A stretch of 64,000 nt of DNA from Limisphaerales bacterium (GTDB lineage Bacteria > Verrucomicrobiota > Verrucomicrobiia > Limisphaerales > SXTU01), in assembly GCA_009773355.1 (NCBI GenBank), contig WRPG01000019.1, positions 106,888-170,887 on the forward strand, read 5' to 3'. Below are positions 28,001 to 33,581 of the stretch, one piece after another. How positions within the stretch are numbered: position 1 is the stretch's first letter; every line of letters begins with the position of its first letter. The notes beneath the pieces are model-generated. The model did no database searches. It saw nothing but the letters and a program-made list of their open reading frames with translations, and was not told the DNA's origin. The translations under genes were made by a program, and so were the position numbers.

Positions 28001-28965
28001 CGAACAACAACTTCCTCGACAAGGACCTGAAGACGATTCGCTTCAATCCGGACAACAAGCTCGCCGGCGCGATGCACTCCTACATGGCCGGCACGAACCT
28101 CTTCGTCGTCGCGAAGAAAGGCCTGTTCGTCCTCGGCCTGCACAACGACAAGCTGGAAGCGCCGAAGCTCGTCGCCGAGTTGAGCAACGGCGAGTTCAAG
28201 AACCCGCGCGCCGTCAGCGTGCAGTTCCGCTACGCCTACGTGACCGACGACGACGGCTTCAAGGTCGTGGACATCACCGACCCGACGAAGCCGCGCCTCA
28301 TCCCCGGCGCAACCGTGCCGCTGAAGAACGCCCAGCGCTTCTACCACGCGCGCACCTACGCCTACGTCGCGAACGGAGCCGAGGGTCTCGCGTTCATTGA
28401 CATCAGCAACCCAGAGAAGCCGCGCCTCGAACGCATGTTCAACGCCGACGGCAAGCTCAACGACACGCGCGCCGTGCAAATCGGCTCGGTCAACGCCTCA
28501 ATGTTCGCGCTCGTCGCCGACGGCAGGAACGGTCTGCGCGTGCTCCAGATGATTTCGCCGGAGAACGTCCCGACGCACATGGGCTTCAGCCCCGTGCCGA
28601 ACCCGAAGCTCATCGCCACCTACCCCACGCACGGTCCCGCCGTCGCCGTCTCGCGCGGCCTCGACCGCGACCGCGTGGTGGACGAGACCGGCAACCAGAC
28701 CGTCGTCTTCGGCCGCCGCGGCTCGCGCCCCTTCACGATGGACGAGATGCAGAAATTCTTCCGCCACTTCACCGGCCCCACGCCCAGCGACCTGAAATCC
28801 AAACGCACCGGCCCGCTCTACAAAGTCGAGGAAGTGGCGGTGAAGAATGGCGAACTACTCACCCAGTCTGGCGCGAAGCTGAAGCAACCAAGCGCCTTCA
28901 AGGCTGAACCCGAGCCGCAACCCGTGCGCCCTAGCAACGACCGCCTCGTCCGTCGTGGCCAATGA
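24979..28965 (+). CDS. Decaheme c-type cytochrome fused to an LVIVD beta-propeller
   Basis: 1328 residues from a GTG at 24979 that has a purine-rich AGGAAGGGAGAAGG just upstream; ATGs at 24769 and 24874 are in frame but their codons are repeat DNA. Ten CXXCH motifs sit near residues 77, 99, 162, 324, 381, 538, 565, 681, 692 and 799, so ten covalent hemes are expected. From about 880 to 1230 come LVIVD-type propeller blades (YVTDDDGFKVVDITDPTKPR, YVANGAEGLAFIDISNPEKP). The signal peptide core (ILALLIGAWSLVGHWSLAIA) is partly encoded by a heptamer array. Role inferred: periplasmic or surface electron transfer with the barrel encoded upstream. The next gene starts in an ATGA overlap with the stop. 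Confidence 0.85.
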   Translation: MRSLVAVTHFNRWRILALLIGAWSLVGHWSLAIAHSSPAFGPAISVPIDLPRESRPLPAPNLIDQSREAAALKSRGCLECHVGTDEHTMHKSPNVVLGCTDCHGGNATPGLLMRKAHVAPRHGEWWPGSANPNNSTILLNQESPEFIQFVNPGDLRVADKACGTCHKQEVASVGHSMMRHGAMLWGAALYNNGAIPAKNPHYGQAYAADGTALRLVNPTPVTPEDTKKFGVLPYLDPLPRFAISQPSNILRIFEKGGEKQNQLGIPNAVEPPGKPARRLSERGLGTLNRTDPVYLNLQKTRLHDPLLDFMGSNNHPGDYRSSGCSACHVIYANDRSPVNSGWFSKYGHQGLSFSGDSAIRKDERGHPIKHEFTRSIPTSQCMNCHMHQGNLFVNPFLGYIWWDQESDGDLMYPHPDNPLAKEPHFLGNRKPEEFQKQRNPTDEQLTHAISKNPEAAAARGLWGDLDFLEKVAELNPRMKHTQFADYHGHGWIFRAVFKKDKSGNLLTLDDQKIPHDDAHKFEKAVHLKDIHLAKGMHCADCHFLTDSHGDGNLYGEPRAATSVECIDCHGTVNARPTLVTTGNGGRFSNGGKGVNIAATSTPWGPRFVWEGKRLFQRSNLSPDVRWEIPQTLDTLDPTHPRYNAKSRYAKTLRRDGQTWGDVPEASKCAQNLAHHESNITCQVCHSSWATSCFGCHIPMRANQRVPLNKFEGMTTRNFTGYNPQVVRDDVFQLGVDASYKSNRVAVLRSSSAVIVGSQNSNREWIYSQQQTVSAEGYSGQAYNPHLPHTTSGAGTTKGCTDCHLAADNSNNAWMTSLLGFGTGTVNFFGRYAYVGAGKDGLYGVVWTEQEEPQAAIGSYLHRLAYPDNYKRHVEANKGVLPAKQDGHDLAHHHHAKEILDLTLRGEYLYTANGADGFEVFDVANIDQKGFSERIVTAPVSPLGQRTYLRTKYATSVTLPSTLGIDPTRQRLPENQEQPISLIYAWVFITDREEGLVMTTVATLVDGNPNNNFLDKDLKTIRFNPDNKLAGAMHSYMAGTNLFVVAKKGLFVLGLHNDKLEAPKLVAELSNGEFKNPRAVSVQFRYAYVTDDDGFKVVDITDPTKPRLIPGATVPLKNAQRFYHARTYAYVANGAEGLAFIDISNPEKPRLERMFNADGKLNDTRAVQIGSVNASMFALVADGRNGLRVLQMISPENVPTHMGFSPVPNPKLIATYPTHGPAVAVSRGLDRDRVVDETGNQTVVFGRRGSRPFTMDEMQKFFRHFTGPTPSDLKSKRTGPLYKVEEVAVKNGELLTQSGAKLKQPSAFKAEPEPQPVRPSNDRLVRRGQ

Positions 28966-30389
28966 GCGAGCTCTTCCAAAACGCTAGTTGTGCCGAGGCT
29001 TGCACTGAGCACCGCCCCCGTCTTGGACTGCGGTGGCAAGCGCAGCGCGACACCGCTTTTGCATCTCGCGGAGCGGTTCCCGCGAGCACTCAACCACGCT
29101 CGAAAGCGCCGTCGCCGCTGCGCTCTGCCGGCGCACTCCATATTGCGCTCCTGCTCCTCCTCACCCTCTCCCTCCCCGCCCAGGACTCCGTCCGCACGCT
29201 CGCAGGCCTCCCTGAAACTCCCGGCTCCACCGACGGCACGAACACCACCGCCCGTTTCAACGATCCCGCCGGAATCGCCATCGCCGCAGATGGCACCATC
29301 TTCGTCGCGGACAACCAAAACCACGCCATCCGCCGCATCGGCACCAACGGTGTCGTGACCACACTCGCCGGCCTGCCCGGCACGCCCGGCTCCGCTGATG
29401 GCACCGGCTCCACCGCGCGCTTCGACAGCCCCACCAGCCTCGCACTCGGCCCGGACGGCGCGCTCTTTGTCTCAGACACGGGCAACCATACGATTCGTCG
29501 TATCAACACGGACGGCACCGTCACTACCTTTGCGGGATTCGCTGGAATGGCGGACTACACCAACGGCCCCACCACCACCACCAACTGCTTCAGCCTACCC
29601 CTCGGCCTTGCCGTTGCCTCTGATGGCACGGTCTTCGTCGCTGACAGCGGGAACCACGTCATTCGCACCATCACTTCCAATGGCATCGCCTCGATACTCG
29701 CGGGTAATCCAAGAACTTTCGGCTTCGCCGACGGCACCGGCACGAACGCCTTCTTCAACAGCCCCGTCGGCCTCGCGCTCGCGCCAGATGGCTCGCTGTT
29801 CGTCTCCGACGCCAACAACTTCACCCTCCGCCGCGTGACCGCCGATGGCGTCGTCACCACCCTCGCCGGAGCCGCCGGCCAGGACGGCTCCGCCGACGGC
29901 CCCGCCGCCTCTGCGCGTTTCGGCAAGCCCGCTGAACTCGCGCTCGCCCCGAACGGCACACTCTACATCGCCGACGCCGCGCACCACGCCATCCGCCGCC
30001 TCACGCCAGATGGCCGAGTGAGCACCATCGCTGGCCTCGTCGGCGCAGACGGTGCGGCGGATGGCGCGAACGGCCTCGCGCGCTTCTTCAATCCCTACGG
30101 CCTCGCCATCGCCGCCTGCGGCCACCTCGTCGTCGCGGACACCTATAATCAAACCGTCCGCGAACTGCTCGCGCCCTTCGCTGTTGGCGTTTCTCCGAGC
30201 GGAAACGGCCGCGTCATCTCGTGGGAGGCGGTCGTGGGCCGGAGTTATCAGGTGCAGTTCAAGGACAGCTTGTCGGCAGCTTGGCAAAACCTCGGCACTA
30301 CCACTCTCGCCGACTCGCTGGCCGCATCGCAACCGGATACCACCGTGACCACCAGCCCGCGCTTCTACCGCATCCTTCGCGTCGAGTAG
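28962..30389 (+). CDS. Secreted NHL-repeat propeller protein
   Basis: 475 residues. The only usual start codon in frame is the ATG at 28962, overlapping the cytochrome stop (ATGA), so translation is probably coupled. The first about 60 residues read through a palindromic repeat, after which comes the hydrophobic core HIALLLLLTLSLPAQDS. Six NHL-type blades follow (GIAIAADGTIFVADNQNHAI, LALGPDGALFVSDTGNHTIR and so on), each joined by a TLAG-x-PGSADG-x-ARF loop. The C-terminus GRSYQVQFKDSLSAAWQNLG is a short beta domain frequent in verrucomicrobial exoproteins. It could bind a partner or substrate at the surface; no catalytic site is visible. A signal peptide this deep in the protein is odd. Confidence 0.8.
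   Translation: MSELFQNASCAEACTEHRPRLGLRWQAQRDTAFASRGAVPASTQPRSKAPSPLRSAGALHIALLLLLTLSLPAQDSVRTLAGLPETPGSTDGTNTTARFNDPAGIAIAADGTIFVADNQNHAIRRIGTNGVVTTLAGLPGTPGSADGTGSTARFDSPTSLALGPDGALFVSDTGNHTIRRINTDGTVTTFAGFAGMADYTNGPTTTTNCFSLPLGLAVASDGTVFVADSGNHVIRTITSNGIASILAGNPRTFGFADGTGTNAFFNSPVGLALAPDGSLFVSDANNFTLRRVTADGVVTTLAGAAGQDGSADGPAASARFGKPAELALAPNGTLYIADAAHHAIRRLTPDGRVSTIAGLVGADGAADGANGLARFFNPYGLAIAACGHLVVADTYNQTVRELLAPFAVGVSPSGNGRVISWEAVVGRSYQVQFKDSLSAAWQNLGTTTLADSLAASQPDTTVTTSPRFYRILRVE
29019..29142. repeat. Dispersed palindromic element, copy 2 (inside the NHL gene)
   Basis: Same arms and orientation as 20200-20316: begins CCGTCTTGGACTGCGGTGGC and ends GCTGCGCTCTGCCGGCGCAC plus TCCATAT. Here the whole element lies in the reading frame and codes about 41 residues, including RSKAPSPLRSAGAL, the basic segment before the signal-peptide core. 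Confidence 0.85.
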
Positions 30390-30504
30390 TCGCAACCTTC
30401 AGGTTGCGGGCCAGAACCTGTAGTGGCGCTCTGTGAGCGCCGAGTCGGGCAAACGGCGGTCACAGACTGCCGCTACAGGCCGAAGCGCAGGCTGAAGCCT
30501 GCGA
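30390..30504. repeat. Nested palindromic element
   Basis: Outer ends are small hairpins, TCGCAACCTTCAGGTTGCG at 30390-30408 and CGCAGGCTGAAGCCTGCGA at 30486-30504, which are also inverted relative to each other (15 of 19). Inside are 26-base inverted arms, CCTGTAGTGGCGCTCTGTGA at 30417 and GTCACAGACTGCCGCTACAG near 30459. The element starts directly after the NHL stop codon and ends about 70 bases before larA. Confidence 0.8.
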
Positions 30505-30572
30505 TTACGATGGTGGCGTGAAACGCTTTGCCTCACCGCCTTTCCCCGCCTACCTTCGCCGCACTTGATACG

Positions 30573-31841
30573 ATGAAAGTCAATCTCGCCTACGGCCAAG
30601 GACACTTGCCGGTCGAATTCCCCGACGCCCGCACCACGGTCATCGAGCCGTCGCACAACCCCGCTCTCGCCGACGAGAAGGCCGCGTTGCTCGCCGCGCT
30701 GGACAATCCCATCGGCGCGAAGCCACTGCGCGACTGGCCCACGCCCGGCGCAAAGATCTGCATCAACTTCACCGACATCACCCGCGCCACGCCAAACCAT
30801 CGCATCATTCCCTGGGTGCTGGAATACCTGGCGAAGCATGGCGTCACGCGCGACCAGATCACATTGCTCAACCAGACCGGCACGCACCGCCCGAACACCA
30901 AGGCCGAGCTGGAGAAGATGCTCACGCCCGAGGTCGTCGCGAACTACCGCGTCATCAATCACGAGTGCGAGCACGACGCGGACATGGTGCAGTTCGGCAC
31001 CACGCGCACCGGTGCGCCCGCGCTCATCAACCGCTACTGCGCCCACGCGGATGTCCGCATCATCACCGGTTTCATCGAGCCGCATTTCTTCGCCGGCTTC
31101 AGTGGCGGGCCGAAGGGTATCGCGCCCGGCGTCGCCGGCCTCGCCACCGTGATGAGCAACCACGGCGCGCACAACATCGGCGACCCGCGCGCGGCCTTCG
31201 GCATCACGGACGGCAATCCGCTGTGGGAGGAACTCCTCGATATCGCCCTGCGCGTCGGCCCGAGCTTCCTGCTCAACGTCACGCTCAACGAGACCAAGCA
31301 AATCACGAACGTCTTCGCCGGTGACATGCAGGCCGCGCACAAGACCGGTTACGAATACGTCCGCAAGTCCGCGATGCAGCGGGTGAAGGAGCCGTTCGAC
31401 ATCGTCGTGACCACGAACAGCGGCTACCCGCTGGACATGAATCTCTATCAGGGCGTGAAGGGCATGAGCGCCGCCGCGCGCATCGTGCGGCCTGGCGGCC
31501 TCATCATCCTCGCCTGCGAATGCAGCGAAGGCGTCCCGGCCAACAGCCCTCTGGACAAACTCCTCCGCAGCGCGAGCAGCTCGGAGGAAATCCTGCTGAT
31601 GCTCGCCACGCCCGGCTTCGTGAAGCCCGAACAGTGGCAGGCGCAGATTCAGGCGCTCATTCAACGCAAGTCCGAGGTGCTCGTTTACAGCAAGCTCTCG
31701 GATGAAGTGCTTTCCTCCGCGCACCTGAAGCCGTGCCGCGACATCGGCGCGGAAGTGGCGGCGCGGCTGGCGTCGCTTGGCCCCGAAGCGCGCGTCGCCG
31801 TGCTGCCGCAGGGGCCGTTGACGATTCCCTATCTGGCGTGA
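30573..31841 (+). CDS. larA: LarA-family nickel-pincer racemase/epimerase
   Basis: 422 residues from the ATG at 30573 (MKVNLAYGQGHLP). LarA racemases use a nickel-pincer nucleotide bound to a lysine to move hydride at an alpha-hydroxy carbon. Residues matching the Lactiplantibacillus enzyme with an offset of three are visible: H105 (THRPNT), H171 (EPHFF), K181 (GGPKGIAPG) and H197 (NHGAHNIG), plus D68/R71 in FTDITR. The substrate may be lactate or another 2-hydroxyacid, since the family is broad. No larB, larC or larE for cofactor synthesis is in the window. It is convergent with the DUF1080 gene, with a palindrome between. Confidence 0.9.
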   Translation: MKVNLAYGQGHLPVEFPDARTTVIEPSHNPALADEKAALLAALDNPIGAKPLRDWPTPGAKICINFTDITRATPNHRIIPWVLEYLAKHGVTRDQITLLNQTGTHRPNTKAELEKMLTPEVVANYRVINHECEHDADMVQFGTTRTGAPALINRYCAHADVRIITGFIEPHFFAGFSGGPKGIAPGVAGLATVMSNHGAHNIGDPRAAFGITDGNPLWEELLDIALRVGPSFLLNVTLNETKQITNVFAGDMQAAHKTGYEYVRKSAMQRVKEPFDIVVTTNSGYPLDMNLYQGVKGMSAAARIVRPGGLIILACECSEGVPANSPLDKLLRSASSSEEILLMLATPGFVKPEQWQAQIQALIQRKSEVLVYSKLSDEVLSSAHLKPCRDIGAEVAARLASLGPEARVAVLPQGPLTIPYLA

Positions 31842-31844
31842 GCC

Positions 31845-31942
31845 AAAGTAGGTCAGCGCGTCTCGCCTGACCTCCATCTGAAGGGGCCGCTTGAGCGGGA
31901 GTTGAAAGTTAGAAGGACAGGCGGGACGCGCTGTCCTACTTT
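31845..31942. repeat. Inverted repeat between convergent genes
   Basis: 28-base arms, AAAGTAGGTCAGCGCGTCTC... at 31845-31872 and its near-perfect inverse ending GCGCTGTCCTACTTT at 31942 (25 of 28 match). It spans the whole gap between larA and the DUF1080 gene and overlaps the DUF1080 stop by two bases, so it could act as a two-way terminator. Confidence 0.8.
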
Positions 31943-32909
31943 ACTTCTTCACCAGCCAGACGTTCCGATAATACACTGGGTTCCCGTGCCCCTGAAGCTG
32001 GATGGCTCCACCCGTCGTGTCCTCTTTCTTGCCGCCGCCGGTGGGGCCGGCGATCTCGACCTTATCGTGGATGGTCACGCCGTTGTGCTTCACGGTGATG
32101 ACGGCGTTCTTCGTCTTCCTGCCCTCGCCGTCGAACTTCGCGGCGGTGAAATCAATGTCGTAGGTCTGCCACACGAGCGGCGGGAGGCACATGTTCACGC
32201 TCGGCTCGGTCTTCGAGTAGATGCCGCCGCACTCGTTGTTCCTGCCCGCGAGGCCGAAGCTGTCGAGCACCTGCACCTCGTAGCGGTCCTGCATATAGAC
32301 GCCACTGTTCGCGCGATCCTGGCCGCGGCCGAGCGGCTTGAAGGGCAGCAGGAACTCGACGTGCAGCGTGTAGTTTTGGAAGTCCGCTTGCTTGGTCTTG
32401 CTGCCGGAGGCCAGGAGCTTGCGGCCGAGTTCGTCGAAGTGCCCGCCCGCGAAGGCGTCGCAGTTCGAGCCGTCGAAGAGCACCACCGCGCCCGCCGGAG
32501 CCTTCGCGCCGAGCGACGGACTCTGGCGCTGCGTCTTCTTCAACGCGAACTTCCCACGTCCGCCCTCGCCAGAGAGCGAGTCTTTGGTGAGCGTCGCCTT
32601 CCAAGCCTCCTTCTCGAAGGCGACCTTTTCGGCGTCACGCTTCGCCTCCATCTCGAACTTCGGCGACTTGTCCCAGCCCGCGCCGGGCAGGCCGCCATTG
32701 TGGAAGACGACGCGGAAGGTGTCGTTGCCGAGCGCGATGACCTGCGCGCCGAGCTTGTCGCCGGCGAACTCGCCCTGGAGGTCGAAGTCCGGGCCGGCGG
32801 CGCGGGCCGCCTCGACCGTGAGATAGGTGGCGGGCTTGGGCTTGGCATCGGCGGCGAAGCCGAGCGAGGCGGTGGTGAGGAGGGCGGTGAGGGCAAGGGG
32901 CAGTTTCAT
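31941..32909 (-). CDS. Secreted 3-keto-disaccharide hydrolase-type (DUF1080) protein
   Basis: 322 residues with signal peptide MKLPLALTALLTTASLGFA then ADAKP. Residues about 140-320 form the DUF1080 concanavalin-like domain (VVLFDGSNCDAF, then RGQDRANSGVYMQDRYEVQV, AIQLQGHGNPVYYRNVW). Family members hydrolyse 3-keto-glucosides made by Gfo/Idh oxidoreductases; a Gfo/Idh protein is encoded at 50588. Residues 25-135 are an N-terminal extension with LTVEAARAAGPDFDLQGEF and FEMEAKRDAEKVAFEKEAW, conserved in planctomycete and verrucomicrobial members. It follows the glutathione peroxidase gene after a hairpin. Confidence 0.9.
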   Translation of the reverse strand: MKLPLALTALLTTASLGFAADAKPKPATYLTVEAARAAGPDFDLQGEFAGDKLGAQVIALGNDTFRVVFHNGGLPGAGWDKSPKFEMEAKRDAEKVAFEKEAWKATLTKDSLSGEGGRGKFALKKTQRQSPSLGAKAPAGAVVLFDGSNCDAFAGGHFDELGRKLLASGSKTKQADFQNYTLHVEFLLPFKPLGRGQDRANSGVYMQDRYEVQVLDSFGLAGRNNECGGIYSKTEPSVNMCLPPLVWQTYDIDFTAAKFDGEGRKTKNAVITVKHNGVTIHDKVEIAGPTGGGKKEDTTGGAIQLQGHGNPVYYRNVWLVKK

Positions 32910-32920
32910 GGCTTGGGGAA

Positions 32921-32951
32921 AAGAAAGAGCGCGGGCAAGGCTGCCCGCGCT
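32921..32951 (-). terminator. Hairpin with pyrimidine tail between gpx and DUF1080 genes
   Basis: A 10-base perfect stem AGCGCGGGCA / TGCCCGCGCT (32928-32951) is followed on the minus strand by CTTTCTTTTCC. It sits 18 bases after the peroxidase stop and 18 bases before the DUF1080 start, so it may terminate or attenuate. Confidence 0.5.
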
Positions 32952-32969
32952 ACTCGTTGAAGGTTGTAA

Positions 32970-33503
32970 TTACTTCGCGGCGAGCGCGGCCTCGATGGCC
33001 TTCACTACCTCGGGCGCATCGGGCGCGGTGCGCGGCTCGAAGCGCGCGATCACCTTGCCGTCGCGGCCCACGAGGAACTTGCCGAAGTTCCACGCGATGT
33101 CCTTGCCGCCCGCGCCGATGAGCGTCTTGTAGAGCGGATGCCGGCCCGGCCCGTTGACCTCGAGCTTGTCGAACATCGGGAAGGTCACGTTGTATTTCGT
33201 CGAGCAGAACGAGAGGATTTCCTCGTTGGTGCCCGGCTCCTGCTTGCCGAACTGGTTGCAGGGGAAGCCGGCGACGACCAGGCCCTTGGCCTTGTATTTC
33301 TCGTAGGTGGCTTCGAGGCCCTTGTATTGCGGCGTGAGGCCGCACCGGGAGGCGACGTTGACGACGAGGATGACCTTGCCTTGAAAGGCCTTGAGCGAGG
33401 TGTCTTTGCCTTTGATGTCCTTGACCGGCGCGTCATAGACGGACGCGGCGGTGAGCGCGGAGGCGGTGAGCATGAGCGTGGCGAGCAGGGCGATGGGTTT
33501 CAT
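32970..33503 (-). CDS. Exported glutathione-peroxidase-family thiol peroxidase
   Basis: 177 residues. The family reduces hydrogen peroxide and lipid hydroperoxides with a reactive Cys. All core motifs are present: peroxidatic C54 in NVASRCGLTPQY, FPCNQFGKQEPG with Q84, and WNFGKF with W138/N139. C82 is the likely resolving cysteine, which implies thioredoxin rather than glutathione as reductant in many bacterial members. Unlike the common cytoplasmic form it has a signal peptide (MKPIALLATLMLTASALTAA), so it should act in the periplasm. Confidence 0.92.
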   Translation of the reverse strand: MKPIALLATLMLTASALTAASVYDAPVKDIKGKDTSLKAFQGKVILVVNVASRCGLTPQYKGLEATYEKYKAKGLVVAGFPCNQFGKQEPGTNEEILSFCSTKYNVTFPMFDKLEVNGPGRHPLYKTLIGAGGKDIAWNFGKFLVGRDGKVIARFEPRTAPDAPEVVKAIEAALAAK

Positions 33504-33581
33504 TGCGGATGTGTTGGTTGAACGAACGAGCTAAGGACGAGCCGAGGAGCGCGGTGATTCAGGCGGGGGAACCGGCGCACC

